This document shows positions 49,864-62,561 of a DNA stretch of 64,000 bases, in pieces. The first letter of the stretch is position 1. Each line of letters begins with the position of its first letter. The DNA lies in NCBI RefSeq assembly GCF_014651055.1, contig NZ_BMWD01000004.1:310810-374809 (forward strand), read 5' to 3'. The notes under the pieces were generated by a model. That model did not search any database. It was given only the letters and a program-made list of their open reading frames with translations, and was not told the origin of the DNA. The DNA is from Streptomyces fructofermentans. GTDB lineage: Bacteria > Actinomycetota > Actinomycetes > Streptomycetales > Streptomycetaceae. A program made the position numbers and the translations under genes.

Positions 49864-51033
49864 GTGACCGATCTTGTAACCTCCGCCGCCCCGACCCGTG
49901 CGGAACCAGCCTGGCGCCGCGCCGCGCCCGCCCTCCTCGGGTACGCGGCGGTGCGGGTGCTGGGCCTGCTGGTGCTCACGGTGTGGAGCGCGGCGCGGGA
50001 CACGAGCGCGCACCGGTTGCTGTCGGCCCGCTGGGACTCGCTCTGGTACACCCGGGTCGCCGAACTCGGCTACGGCTACGAGGTGCGCCTGCCCAATGGC
50101 GACGTGCACTCGAACCTGGCGTTCTTCCCCCTGCTGCCGTGGCTGGAGCGGGCCGTCGCGGCGGTGTCCCCGCTGTCGTACGCGGACGGCGGCCTGCTGG
50201 TGTCGGCGGTGGCCTCGCTCGCCGCGGCCTGGGGGATCTTCGCGGTGGCCGACCACGTGTACGGCCGCCGGGCGGCCGTCTGCGCGGTCCTCCTGTGGGC
50301 GGTGCTGCCCGTCGGGGTCGTGCAGTCGATGGCGTACAGCGAGTCACTGTTCACCGCGCTGGCGGCCTGGTCGCTGTACGCGGTCCTCAGGGGCCACTGG
50401 GTGAGTGCCGGGCTGCTCGCCTCACTGGCGGGGCTGACCCGCCCGGTGGGCGCGGCGGTGGTCGCGGCCGTCTGGGTGGCGGCGGTCGACTCGTTCGTAC
50501 GGGAGCGGGGTGCGGTGGCGCGGGACGGCGCGCCGCGGTGGCGGCGCGCCGTCGGCATGGCGGTCGCGCCCCTGGGCGCCGCCGGTTACGTGCTGTGGGT
50601 CGGCGGGCGCACGGGCGGGGGGCCACTGGGGTACCTGGACGTCCAGGCCGGCTGGCGCAACGGCTTCGACGGCGGCTACGCCTTCGCCGTCTTCGTCGCC
50701 GGCAAGTTCACGTCGTTCCCCTCGGCGCTCGCCGGACTCGGCCTCGTCCTCGGGACGGGCCTGCTGATCCTGCTGTACGTGGTCTGCGTACGGCAGCGGC
50801 AGCCGCTGCCGCTGCTGGTGTACGCCGGGGTCGTCACGGCCCTCGCCCTGTGCGCGTCGAGCTACTTCGGCTCGAAACCGCGCCTGCTGCTCCCCGCGTT
50901 CCCGCTGCTGCTGCCGCCGGCCCTGGCCCTGGCCCGGCTGCGGACCTCCAGGTCGGCGTGGGTACTGGGGAGCGCGGCGGTGGTGTCGGCGGTGTACGGC
51001 GCGTTCTGGCTGAACGGCTCGGGTCCGCCGTGA
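49864..51033 (+). CDS. GT-C-type mannosyltransferase-like membrane protein
   Basis: A 389-residue integral membrane protein with about 9 helices. The first extracytoplasmic loop has SARWDSLWYTRVAELGY with the WDxxWY acidic motif of PIG-V-like GT-C mannosyltransferases. NLAFFPLLPWLERAV and MAYSESLFTALAAWSLYAVL are family features. It would transfer mannose from a polyprenyl donor to an envelope glycan or protein. The start is GTG 49864. Confidence 0.82.
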   Translation: MTDLVTSAAPTRAEPAWRRAAPALLGYAAVRVLGLLVLTVWSAARDTSAHRLLSARWDSLWYTRVAELGYGYEVRLPNGDVHSNLAFFPLLPWLERAVAAVSPLSYADGGLLVSAVASLAAAWGIFAVADHVYGRRAAVCAVLLWAVLPVGVVQSMAYSESLFTALAAWSLYAVLRGHWVSAGLLASLAGLTRPVGAAVVAAVWVAAVDSFVRERGAVARDGAPRWRRAVGMAVAPLGAAGYVLWVGGRTGGGPLGYLDVQAGWRNGFDGGYAFAVFVAGKFTSFPSALAGLGLVLGTGLLILLYVVCVRQRQPLPLLVYAGVVTALALCASSYFGSKPRLLLPAFPLLLPPALALARLRTSRSAWVLGSAAVVSAVYGAFWLNGSGPP

Positions 51034-51293
51034 CCGCCGTGACGGCGCACGCCGTGACGGCGCCGCGCCCGGGTGAGCGTCCGGAGAAGCACGGGCGAGT
51101 TTTCGGTGAACGAATTGATAAGCGCCACATAACTCCCCACCGGAATGATCAATCGAATTGAAGGAAGAGCGGACGAGGGATTCAATAATCCTTGGAAATA
51201 ACCCCCCTCCTGAGAGCAATCCCACATCACATCGTCATCACAAAGAGGGGGCTTCGGCCTGGAACACAGCTCACTCGCTGTAACGTCGATTGA

Positions 51294-52319
51294 GTGCGTA
51301 CCGAACGAAAGCTGACTCGTCTGGACCGGGTCTTCGCCCGGCTGGACCGTGAGCCGGAACGACCGGCCCACATCGACGTGCCCAGGATGAGCCGGCACAG
51401 GGTGGTCCTCTTCGCGTCCACGCTCGCCTTCTACCTCGCCATCGTGTGGGCCGTCGTGATCACCTCGTGGCTGGTCCGGCTGGACTGGCAGGTCATGTTC
51501 TTCCGCCCGTACCAGCAGTGGCCGGAGATCCACGCGTTCCTCGACTACTACGTGGTGCTGGGCCAGCGCGGCCCCACCGCGGTCATGGTCGCCGCCTGGC
51601 TGGGCTGGCGCTCCTGGCGGCAGCACACCCTGCGCCCCTTGCTGGTGCTGGGCGCCTCCCTGCTCCTGCTGAACGTCACGGTGGGTGCCGCCAAGATCGG
51701 CATGGGCCGGCTGGGCCCGCACTACGCCACCTCGGTCGGTTCCAACGAGATGTGGCTGGGCGGCGACATATTTCCTTCGGGCCACACCGCCAACGCCGTC
51801 GTGACCTGGGGCATCCTGGCCTATCTGGCCTCGACCCCGTGGGCCAGGCGCTGGTTGTCGGCGCTGTCCGCCGTGGTGTCCCTCGGCGTCGGCCTGACCA
51901 CCGTCTACCTCGGCACCCACTGGCTGAGCGACGTGGTGCTCGGCTGGGCCGCGGGCCTGCTGATCCTGCTGGCGCTGCCCTGGTGCGAGCCGCTGATCGC
52001 CCGCGCCGAGACCGTGCTCTTCGATCTGCGCGACGCCTGGCGCGACCGGCTCCGCCGGCCCGTGCCCTCCGCGGTCCCCGAGCCCGTGGGCGCGCCCGCG
52101 GCGCGCCCGCTCGGTGGCGGCGCCGGCGACCGGGAGCCCTCGGTCCGCGAGCCCGTGGCCGCCTCCCGGCCGCCCCGCCCGCAGGGTTTCCTGGCCCCGG
52201 GGCCGCACACGGCCCGCTCCGAGCGCACCCCGGTGACGCCCGTCGGCAGCCGAAGACCCCCTCAGACCGATCGCGTGACCCGCGGTACGGCCTCGGCGCG
52301 CCCCCTGACGGGCGGCTGA
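51294..52319 (+). CDS. PAP2-family membrane phosphatase
   Basis: A 341-residue membrane protein with about 6 helices. The three PAP2 signatures are present: KIGMGRLGP (K-x6-RP type), FPSGHTANAVV (PSGH) and TVYLGTHWLSDVV (SR-x5-H-x3-D type with a Tyr-Leu-Gly variant). The Pro/Arg-rich cytoplasmic tail (about 245-341) is disordered. Substrates of the family are undecaprenyl or phosphatidate phosphates. The start is GTG 51294; upstream is an AT-richer promoter region. Confidence 0.9.
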   Translation: MRTERKLTRLDRVFARLDREPERPAHIDVPRMSRHRVVLFASTLAFYLAIVWAVVITSWLVRLDWQVMFFRPYQQWPEIHAFLDYYVVLGQRGPTAVMVAAWLGWRSWRQHTLRPLLVLGASLLLLNVTVGAAKIGMGRLGPHYATSVGSNEMWLGGDIFPSGHTANAVVTWGILAYLASTPWARRWLSALSAVVSLGVGLTTVYLGTHWLSDVVLGWAAGLLILLALPWCEPLIARAETVLFDLRDAWRDRLRRPVPSAVPEPVGAPAARPLGGGAGDREPSVREPVAASRPPRPQGFLAPGPHTARSERTPVTPVGSRRPPQTDRVTRGTASARPLTGG

Positions 52320-52360
52320 CCGGGGCGGCGGGGGGCCGGTACGCACAGACCACCCCCGCA

Positions 52361-52399
52361 CGGCGAAGGCCCCGGCTCAAGGAGCCGGGGCCTTCGCCG
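52361..52399. terminator. Bidirectional terminator
   Basis: A perfect 18-bp stem (52361-52378 with 52382-52399) with a 3-nt loop between the convergent PAP2 and I78 genes. Confidence 0.9.
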
Positions 52400-52468
52400 T
52401 GTCCGCACGCGCTGCCGGTCGCACGTCCCGGTGGCGGCCGGCCGTCCGTGCCGACCGCGCCGGGCAGG

Positions 52469-52684
52469 TCAGCCCTTCCAGCAGCGGGTCACACGGCCGT
52501 CGGCGACCTCGAAGTTCAGCCGCCCCACGCGGTACTCCATGGTGATGATCGAGCCCGGGGGCAGTGAACGCACCGCGGACCAGCCGCGCTCACGGGCCAG
52601 CCGTTCGGCGCCGGCCGCCTCCAGTCCGACGTACGCGTCCGGAGTGTCCACGGGCTCTGCGGGAGGAGTGGGAATCGGTGCCAT
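52469..52684 (-). CDS. Peptidase inhibitor I78 family protein
   Basis: A 71-residue protein fitting the I78 inhibitor family: GAERLARERGWSAVRSLPPG, then IITMEYRVGRLNFEV and ADGRVTRCWKG. The conserved G-W-S, PG-x-x-x-T-M-(D/E)-Y-R and R-x-N-(F/V) positions are present. No signal peptide is seen. It might act on an intracellular serine protease, or the fold may have another role in Streptomyces. Confidence 0.85.
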   Translation of the reverse strand: MAPIPTPPAEPVDTPDAYVGLEAAGAERLARERGWSAVRSLPPGSIITMEYRVGRLNFEVADGRVTRCWKG

Positions 52685-53240
52685 GCCGCCACGTTATGCG
52701 GCGGAATGCGGGCAGGGAACCCCGGGCCCGGACACCAAGCGTCACCGGTCCCTCTCCGGTCACGCTTCTGTCACAGGACAACGACACGCGTTTCGGCCCG
52801 ACTCCCTCACACGAACGAGCGGTTCGGCATGCGTTCCGCACGCCTTCGAACGTAATTCGGAGGTACTCCGGGACCACTCGCACCGCGATACGAATAGTCC
52901 CCGTAAAGAGTGCGCCCGCGAGGCCGCCGCCACGGCTTTGCATTCCGATTCCACGCACGGCCCGGGAAGTCGGACCGCCATGGGAATTGCACGGTTCACG
53001 CACACGGCCTCCGCATGCCCGGTGTTCGCGCGGGTGTCCGGGCGCGGCCGGAACGAGGGCCGGGGCACGGGTGGACAGCGGGCGAACACGCGGGACGGAA
53101 GCGGGCGCCCGACCCGGCGTCGGGCCCGGACGCGCGCCGGACCTGATCCGGGCGGTGGTCCGGGTGGGCCCGCCCTCCGAGCCCGCCCACCGGGCCTGCC
53201 CGCCGCGGTGCCTGTGCCGCGGCGGGCGGCGCACCGCGGG
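52685..53240. other. Non-coding intergenic region
   Basis: These 556 bases are AT-richer than their surroundings from about 52850 to 53000 (for example CGTAATTCGG, GCGATACGAATAG). Overlapping open frames exist in several phases on both strands, none with a ribosome-binding site or family similarity. No RNA gene is recognised. Confidence 0.5.
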
Positions 53241-54251
53241 TCAGCGCGCCGCGGGACCCGTCCGGGCCGCGGGCGGGGCCGCCGCTCCGCTCCGGTCGAG
53301 CGCGGCCGTCAGGCGGTCCCGGCCGGCCCGGATCGCGTCGAGCAGCGCGACCGGTTCGAGCACCTCGAACTCGATGCCCATCAGCATCACGTGGATCACC
53401 ATGACGTCGAGGTTCGCGGCCCCCGTGCGCAGTACGCAGCTCGCCGGGCCGTCCGCCTCCAGCGTCCCGGCCGAGGGCGAGACGCGCCGAGCCGCCTCCT
53501 CCAGGGGCACCAGCAGCCGTACGACGGCCTGCGTGGCGTACGCGCGCACGGACACGCCCTTGGACACGTACGCGGCCAGGTCGTCCGCGGGCGGCCGCCG
53601 GGGCGGGAAGCGCGGCCCGTGCGGCGGCCTGGGCGAAACCCGGTCCGCCCGGAAGGTGCGCCAGTCGTCCCGGTCGACGTCCCAGCCCACCAGGTACCAG
53701 CGGCGCTCCGTGCACACCAGCCGGTGCGGCTCGACCGTCCGCCTGCTCGTGGCCCCCTCGTGGTCGCGGTACTCGAAGCGCAGCCGCTCCGAGTCCCGGC
53801 AGGCGGCGGCGAGTTCCGTGAGCACGGCCGGGTCGACGGGCGAGGGCACGGGGCCGCGCAGCATCGGCACGGTGAAGTCGTTCAGGGCGCCGACCCTGCG
53901 CCGCAGCCGGTGCGGCAGCACCTGTTCGAGCTTGGCGAGGGCGCGCACGGAGGTCTCGCCGATGCCGTCGATGCCCTGCCCCGCGGCGGTGCGCAGGCCG
54001 ACGGCGACCGCCACCGCCTCGTCGTCGTCCAGGAGCAGCGGCGGCAGTTCGGCTCCCGCGCCGAGCTGGTAGCCGCCGCCCGTGCCGGGGCTCGCGTTCA
54101 CCGGGTACCCGAGTTCGCGCAGCCGGTCCACGTCCCGGCGGACCGTGCGCGGGGTGACGCCGAGCCGGTCGGCGAGGTCCGCGCCCGACCACTCCCGGTG
54201 CGCCTGGAGCAGTGAGAGCAGCCGCAGGAGTCGTGCCGAGGTCTCCACCAT
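53241..54251 (-). CDS. WYL-domain transcriptional regulator (HTH_11)
   Basis: A 336-residue regulator. The N-terminal winged helix (about 1-60) reads RLLRLLSLLQAHREWSGADL, LADRLGVTPRTVRRDVDRLR. The WYL ligand-binding domain (about 140-215) has EPHRLVCTERRWYLVGWDVD and DWRTFRADRV, and a C-terminal WCX domain follows. WYL proteins sense nucleic acids or small ligands. The ATG at 54251 starts at the winged helix; the frame is open upstream but unrelated. Confidence 0.9.
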   Translation of the reverse strand: MVETSARLLRLLSLLQAHREWSGADLADRLGVTPRTVRRDVDRLRELGYPVNASPGTGGGYQLGAGAELPPLLLDDDEAVAVAVGLRTAAGQGIDGIGETSVRALAKLEQVLPHRLRRRVGALNDFTVPMLRGPVPSPVDPAVLTELAAACRDSERLRFEYRDHEGATSRRTVEPHRLVCTERRWYLVGWDVDRDDWRTFRADRVSPRPPHGPRFPPRRPPADDLAAYVSKGVSVRAYATQAVVRLLVPLEEAARRVSPSAGTLEADGPASCVLRTGAANLDVMVIHVMLMGIEFEVLEPVALLDAIRAGRDRLTAALDRSGAAAPPAARTGPAAR

Positions 54252-54610
54252 GGCGGCGAGTCTGCCACCGGTTGCGGACAGCCACTGTCCGCGACGGCGC
54301 CCGCGGCGGACCGGGTGCACCCCTGTTCCTCGCGGTGGACCACTCCGGGCTGAGGGAGGGCCTGTGGGACCTGTGGCTCCGCCCGGCGGGGGAGGCGGGG
54401 CGACGTGGCCGTCACCGCGGCGGCCGCCGTGAACCGCGCCGGCCCGCAGCGCCGTCCGCGGCTCCCGGCGGGCGGGGGGCGCGGCCGGCGGCGGCGCCGC
54501 TCGTCGTCGACAGCAGGCGCGGCTGCGGACCGCAGCCGGCGGGGTGCGCCGTTCCCGAACGGTCGCGCCGTCGACATCCCGGTTTCGGAGCCTTTGGGCG
54601 TCCGGACGCA
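54252..54610. other. Non-coding intergenic region
   Basis: These 359 bases lie between the WYL regulator promoter and the 3' end of the substrate-binding protein gene. They are very GC-rich, with no convincing gene or strong terminator. Confidence 0.45.
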
Positions 54611-55900
54611 TCAGGGGTCGTAGGGCAACTGCGGTACGTCGAAGCACTCGTCGTCCAGGTCGCCCTGGCCGACCCAGCCGCGGGCGTCCTCCCAGCGGGC
54701 CACCGACAGGCACGTCCTGCGCGTCCCGGGAGGCTCGGCCAGCCGTTCGTGACGGACCGGCGCCAGCAGGCCGTCCGCGGTGTACGGCCTGCCCGAGTCC
54801 ATGAACCGGTCGACGCAGGCGCGGGTGATCCCCGTGCGCGCGCAGGACCGCGCGGCGTCGGTGAACCACATGGCGGCCGCCCAGCCCTCCACCTGCCACT
54901 GGGAACGCGTCCGCAGTCCCTTCGTGCCGTCACGGAACTCGCGTACCGCCGCGTGGCCGGTGTCCTCGTAGGAGCGGCTGGCGCCCGTCACCCACAGCGT
55001 GTTGCGGCAGCGCGGCGCGTTCTTGTAGTCCTCACGGACGGTGGACGTCCAGTTCTGCACGTTGGTGACCTTGGCCGTGACGTCGGCGCCCACCTCGTCC
55101 ATGGCCTCGCACAGCCGGGAGTTGCCGTAGGTGTCGATGGCGTCGAAGACCAGGTCGGCGCCCTGCTTCTTCAGATCGGCCGCCGCCGCCCGGAAGTTGG
55201 GGAGCGCGAAGTCGACCTGCTCGGTGACCACCTTGTACCCCTCGGCCCGCAGGCCCCGGGTGACGAGCCGGGCGTAGGCCGCGGAGGCCGACTGGTTGTA
55301 GGAGACGACGGCCGCCGTACGGGCGCCCTGCTCGCGCTTGAAGTAGCGGTAGACCTCGGTGCCGCCGTACAGCTTGCCGTCCCAGCCCGGTGTCCCGTTC
55401 CGGGGGGCGAGGCTGCCGTAGATCCCGTACAGGTGCGGGTAGGTGTCGTACGCCGCGCCGATGGGCTGGCCGCCGATGTCGGGCACGCCCGCGCGGGACA
55501 CCCGGGACGCGCCCGCGTAGTCGAGGGACGTGGTGGCGACCAGCGCGACGACCCCGTCCTCGTCGACGAGCCGGTGCACGCACTCGTTGTTGCCGACCCC
55601 GCTGCCGCCGTCGTCGCAGGTGCGGACCTCGACGGTGCGGCCGCCGATGCCGCCGCGCGCGTTGAGCCGGTCGAAGTACGCCTTCGCCCCGTCGCGCGGG
55701 CCGGTGAACGCGTCCCCGCCGACGGGGCTCGTCACGCTCGTGACGATGCCGACGCGGATCGGTTCCGCGCCGCCGCCCGCCGGTGCGCGGTCGGGCCGGC
55801 CGCCGAAGTCGCCCTCCGGGAGCCGGCTGCCGCAGGCCGTGGCCAGGATCAGCAGCAGGCCCGCGGCGGCGCACTCAGCAACCCGGGCCCGGCGACTCAT
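54611..55900 (-). CDS. Branched-chain amino acid-type ABC substrate-binding lipoprotein
   Basis: A 429-residue periplasmic-binding-fold lipoprotein. The lipobox LATAC gives Cys about residue 23. The Peripla_BP_6 domain follows: PIRVGIVTSVTSPVGGDAFT, GARAYFDRLNARGGIGG-like AYFDRLNARGGIGGRTVEV, YAGASRVSRAGVPDIGGQPI. It would bind the solute for the divergently encoded Liv-type permease/ATPase proteins. Its 5' end overlaps the 3' end of the upstream lipoprotein gene by 26 bp. Confidence 0.87.
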   Translation of the reverse strand: MSRRARVAECAAAGLLLILATACGSRLPEGDFGGRPDRAPAGGGAEPIRVGIVTSVTSPVGGDAFTGPRDGAKAYFDRLNARGGIGGRTVEVRTCDDGGSGVGNNECVHRLVDEDGVVALVATTSLDYAGASRVSRAGVPDIGGQPIGAAYDTYPHLYGIYGSLAPRNGTPGWDGKLYGGTEVYRYFKREQGARTAAVVSYNQSASAAYARLVTRGLRAEGYKVVTEQVDFALPNFRAAAADLKKQGADLVFDAIDTYGNSRLCEAMDEVGADVTAKVTNVQNWTSTVREDYKNAPRCRNTLWVTGASRSYEDTGHAAVREFRDGTKGLRTRSQWQVEGWAAAMWFTDAARSCARTGITRACVDRFMDSGRPYTADGLLAPVRHERLAEPPGTRRTCLSVARWEDARGWVGQGDLDDECFDVPQLPYDP

Positions 55901-56414
55901 TGCCGCTCAGCCCCACCAGACCGCACAGCGTCTTGACGGACACCTTCCACGTGCCGTCCTGCTCCACGGCGGTACCGGCGGCGTCCGGCATCACGGTGGC
56001 GCCCTTCAGGGTGAGCGTGTAGGTCACTTCCGCCCCGGTGGGCGAGGTGAACCGGACCTCGCCGACCGTGGCCTCCACCTGCCCGCCGCGCTCGTCGCCG
56101 CTGAAGCTCCCGAGGACCTGGCCCATGTCGTCGCCGTTCTCCAGCAGGTCCGCCTTGTCCTTCACGGCGACCTTCGGATCGAAGAACTTCGCCCAGTTCT
56201 CCTTGATCTCCTTCTCCGCCGCCGCCGGATCGTCCGGAGCGCTCGCGCCCGGACTCGGCTCGGACGTCGTGGGCGACTCCGCGGTGGGCGAGGGCGGGGC
56301 CGTGTCGTCGCCACCGCTGTCGTCCCCGCAGGCCGTCAGGGCCGAGGCGAGGACGAGCACCACCACCGCCAGCCCCCGGCCGGTCCCCCGCCTGAGGTCA
56401 CTCCCGAGAACCAT
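55875..56414 (-). CDS. Lipoprotein, hypothetical
   Basis: A 179-residue lipoprotein. The signal peptide carries the lipobox LTAC (Cys about residue 29), followed by an acidic Pro/Ser/Thr linker (GDDSGGDDTAPPSPTAESPT). The folded part (about 65-179) has EKEIKENWAKFFDPKVAVKD, GQVLGSFSGDERGGQVEATV and DGTWKVSVKTLCGL, a low-molecular-weight antigen MTB12-like or NTF2-like pattern. First gene before the substrate-binding protein. Confidence 0.7.
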   Translation of the reverse strand: MVLGSDLRRGTGRGLAVVVLVLASALTACGDDSGGDDTAPPSPTAESPTTSEPSPGASAPDDPAAAEKEIKENWAKFFDPKVAVKDKADLLENGDDMGQVLGSFSGDERGGQVEATVGEVRFTSPTGAEVTYTLTLKGATVMPDAAGTAVEQDGTWKVSVKTLCGLVGLSGNESPGPGC

Positions 56415-56534
56415 CTGGCTCACCACCGGGTGTCGGTCCGGGCGGTGCGCGCCCGGTGCTTTCAGGGTCAGCTTCCAGAAGGCATAGTGCAAGCCATCGG
56501 CCGACATGGACAGACACATGACGTGGGAGCCTCG

Positions 56535-57191
56535 ATGCGGACTGCTCGACTGCGGACTGTGCACCCCGTCCTGTGGGCCGGGTGGGCCGCCCTCGCCGCG
56601 GGAGCGGTGCTGTGCGTACTCGGCTGGTACGGGATCTCCGGGGAGCGGTACGCGGAGCGGCAACTGCCCTATCTGGCGTCCTGCACGGTGCCCGGAGCGG
56701 CGCTGGTCGTCGCGGGCGCGGTCCTGCTGGCCCAGGGCAGGAACGCCCTCGCGGCGGCACGGGTGGAGGAGCTGTACGCGCTGCTGGTGGCGGCGGGGCC
56801 CGACGACGCCGAGCGGCCCGGGGAGACGGCCGCCGCGCCCGTCGCGATCGGCACGGACCTGCTGATGGTGCCGGGCGGCACCCTGTGGCACCGCGCGGAC
56901 TGCCCGCTCGTGGCGGGGAAGCAGGACGCGCTGCCGGTCGACTCCCGGCTCCTCGCCGGCGGCGGACTGGCCCCGTGCCCGATCTGCGAGCCGGACGCCC
57001 CGGACGGCCGTACGCCCTCCCGGGACCGCCCGCCGGCCGGCCCGGCCCCCTCCGCCGACGGCGCGGCCACGCTCTTCCCGGACGGCCGTACGCGGGCCCC
57101 GGGCCAGGTGGCCCCGCCGGACGGCCGCCCCGCCGGCCAGGAGGGCCCCCCGGCCGACCCGGACGGGCCTCCCCCGCCCCCGGCCGGCTGA
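56535..57191 (+). CDS. Membrane protein with Cys-containing cytoplasmic domain, hypothetical
   Basis: A 218-residue protein. Two transmembrane helices (about 10-32 and 48-66) are followed by a segment with LMVPGGTLWHRADCPLVAGK and GLAPCPICEPD, which resembles a small metal-binding knuckle (HxxxC ... CxxC), then a Pro/Gly-rich tail. GGGAG lies 5 nt before the ATG. It overlaps the start of the permease-ATPase fusion at TGATG, so it belongs to the Liv operon; its role is unknown. Confidence 0.68.
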   Translation: MRTARLRTVHPVLWAGWAALAAGAVLCVLGWYGISGERYAERQLPYLASCTVPGAALVVAGAVLLAQGRNALAAARVEELYALLVAAGPDDAERPGETAAAPVAIGTDLLMVPGGTLWHRADCPLVAGKQDALPVDSRLLAGGGLAPCPICEPDAPDGRTPSRDRPPAGPAPSADGAATLFPDGRTRAPGQVAPPDGRPAGQEGPPADPDGPPPPPAG

Positions 57192-59940
57192 TGGCGTCGC
57201 TCACGTACGACCTCACGCTCGCCGGGCTCTCCGTGGGCGCCGCCGCCGCGCTCACCGGCATCGGCCTCGTCGTCACCCACCGGGCGACCGGCGTCCTCAA
57301 CTTCGCGCACGGGGCGATCGCCATGGTGTGCGCCTTCCTGCTGCGCCAGCTCACGGTCGAGTGGCACTGGCCGCTCGGCCTCGCCGCCGCGTTCACCCTG
57401 CTGGTGGTGGCCCCGGGCATCGGTCTGGCGCTGGAGCGGCTCGTCTTCCGTCCGCTCTCGGTCCTCGGCGGCGATCCCGCGCGGAGCCTGGTCGCGTCCA
57501 TCGGCGTGTTCGTCCTGCTCGTCGGCGGGGCCGTCCTGGTGTGGGGCCCGGGGGCGCGCGCGGACGCGCCCACCCTGGTGGCGGCGGAGCCCTGGGGTCT
57601 GCTCGCCGTGGTCCTCGCCGTGGCGGCGGGCGTGACGGCGGTGACCCGCGGGACCGGGTTCGGGCGGGACTCGCGGGCCGTCGTCGACGACCGCGCGCTC
57701 GCGGCGCTGAACGGCGTCGACACGAACCGCGTGGCCGCCGCGGGCTGGGCCTTCGGCGCGTTCACGGCGGGTCTCACCGGCGTGCTCCTCGCCCCGTACG
57801 TGCGCCTGGACCCGTACGGCATGCCCCTCCTCGTCATGGAGGTGCTGGCGGTCGCGGTGGCCGCCCGGATGCGCAGCCTGACGGTGGCCGTGGTCGTGGC
57901 CCTCGGCATCGGGGTCGCCCAGAGCCAGCTCACCCGGCTGCACCCCACGGGATGGCGGGAACCGCTGCTCCAGGCGGTGGGCACGAATCTGTTCGTCGTC
58001 GCGCTGCTGGTCGCGGCCCTGGTCCTGCCGGGCATCGGCACCCGGGACGCGCTGCCGCGCACGGCGACGGCCCGGGTGGCGACCCCGCCGGGCGCGTGGA
58101 TCGTGGCGGCGGTGCTGTTCCTGATTCCGCTGGGGTTCGCGGGCTCCGACCTGCACACGTCCGTGCAGGTCCCGGCGCTCGGCGTGATCCTGCTCTCCCT
58201 GGTCGTGGTCACCGGCCGCGGCGGCCAGATCTCGCTCGGGCAGGCGGCCTACGCCGGCCTCGGCGCGCTCTTCACCGCCCTCCTGGCGGCGGGCCGCTTC
58301 CCCGGGCTGCCCGCCCTCCCCGAACTCGCCGCGCTGGCGGTGGCGGTGCTGCTGGTCGCGCCGCTCGGCCTGCTGACCGGCTGGCCCGCCGTCCGCCGCC
58401 ACGGCCTGGCGCTCGCGGTCGCCACCTTCGCGGTGGGCGTCGGAGTCAGTCGTTTCGTGTTCGCCCAGCCGTACGCGACCTCCGGCCTGGCCCTGGGCCG
58501 CCCCGCCGGCTTCGAGGACGACCGCGCGTACTACGCCCTGGAACTCGTCCTGCTGGCCGGCGCGCTGCTGGCCGCGCACGGGCTGCGCAGGGGCCGCACC
58601 GGGCGGGCGCTGGCCGCCATGCGGGACCACGAGGAGGGCGCCTCGGCGGCGGGCGTCCGCGTCCCGGCGCTGAAGGTGACGGCGTTCGTCGCGGGAGCCG
58701 CGCTGGCCGCGCTCGGCGGCGGGATGCTCGGCATGGGCCTGCGGGCCTTCGACCCCGGGGCGTACGACCCGGTGCGCGGCCTGCTGTGGTTCGCCGCGGT
58801 CGTCGTGCTCGGCGCCGACAGCGTCCTCGGCGCGCTGGTCGCGGCGGCGCTCCTGGTCGGCCTGGACGAGGGCGCGCGCGGCGGGGTCGCGGCCGCGCTG
58901 ATCGGCCTCCTCGCCGTGCTCGTGGGCCGCTTCCCCGGCGGACCGTACGAGTCCCTGCGCCGGGCGGCGGCGGGCCTGCGGCCTGTCCGGGACGTGGCGC
59001 CGACCCCGCTGGGCGCAGCCGTGGGGCGCCGGCTGCGGGCCGCCGGCGCGGCCACCCCCGCCCCGGTCGGGGCGGCCTCCGCCGCGGGGGCGACGGCACT
59101 GCGGCCGGGAACCGGGCCCCGGACGGCCGAAGGCGCGCCCGTCCGGCCGTCCGGGGAGCGCCCGGTACTGCGGGCCCCGGGCCCCCGGGTCCGGCGGGGG
59201 GTCCCCGGGCATCCCGTCCTGCGTGCCCGGGGACTCACCGTGTCCTACGGCGGGTTCACCGCCCTGGACGGCGTCGACCTGGATCTCGCCGCGGGCCGGA
59301 TCACGGCCGTCGTGGGGCCCAACGGTGCCGGGAAGAGCACCCTGTTCCACTGTCTCGCGGGCACCCTGCGGCCGGACGCGGGGCGGATCGCGGTCGGCGG
59401 ACGGGACGTCACCCGGCTGCCGGCCCACGCGCGGACCCGGCTGGGCGTCGCCCGTACGTTCCAGCGGCTCGCCGTCTTCCCGACGCTGACCGTGGCGGAG
59501 AACGTCCGCGTGGGCGCCGAGCAGGGCCATGTCGTGGACCCGGCGGCCGTGGAGCGCGCGCTGCGGCTGCTCCGGCTCGACGGGGCGGTGCGGGCACGGC
59601 CGGCGGCCGGCCTGCCGACGGGGACGCTGCGGCGCGTCGAGCTCGCGCGGGCCCTGGCGGGGAGCCCGCGCGTCCTGCTCCTCGACGAGCCCGCGGCGGG
59701 GCTCGACACGGACGAGGTGGCCGCGCTGGCCCGAGTGCTGGGCGCCCTGGCGGCGGACGGCACGGCCCTGCTCGTCGTCGAGCACGACCTCGACCTCGTG
59801 GCCGGTCTCGCGGACACCGTGCACGTCATGACGGCGGGCCGGATCGTGTCCTCCGGTCCGGCCGGGGAGGTGCTCGGGCGTCCGGCGGGGCCCGGCGGAG
59901 CCGCGCCGGGACGCCCCGGGGCCGGTACGGCGGCCGGCGG

Positions 59941-59944
<4 letters not shown>
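57191..59944 (+). CDS. Fused LivH-LivM-LivG branched-chain-type ABC transporter
   Basis: A 917-residue fusion. A LivH-like permease (about 1-285) has LVVTHRATGVLNFAHGAIAM; a LivM-like permease (about 300-600) has VVTGRGGQISLGQAAYAGLG; a low-complexity linker (about 600-675) leads to a LivG-like ATPase with Walker A VGPNGAGKSTL, Q-loop ARTFQRLAVFPTL, a degenerate signature PTGTLRRVELARALA and Walker B VLLLDEPAAGLD. These are three separate genes in most bacteria. The start ATG 57191 overlaps the preceding stop. Confidence 0.88.
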
Positions 59945-61276
<1,332 letters not shown>

Positions 61277-61324
61277 CTAGGCGGGCCCGGCACCGTGCCC
61301 GGCCCGGCCGCGCAGGAGACGGGT

Positions 61325-61360
61325 GGGGCCCCACCCGGTCGGAGGACCGGGCGGGGCCCC
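61325..61360 (-). terminator. Terminator between the two Rpf genes
   Basis: GGGGCCCC-a-CCCGGTC and GACCGGG-c-GGGGCCCC form a 15-bp stem with one internal mismatch and a GGAG loop, 32 bp beyond the stop of the upstream Rpf gene on the minus strand. Confidence 0.8.
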
Positions 61361-61391
61361 GGGGCGTCGCGCGCCGGCCGGTGCTCCGGGT

Positions 61392-62561
<1,170 letters not shown>

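Noticed and set aside
52564..54215. Long plus-strand open frames across the I78/WYL region
   Set aside because: They overlap the I78 and WYL genes antisense, and their translations are Arg/Pro-rich without domain similarity.
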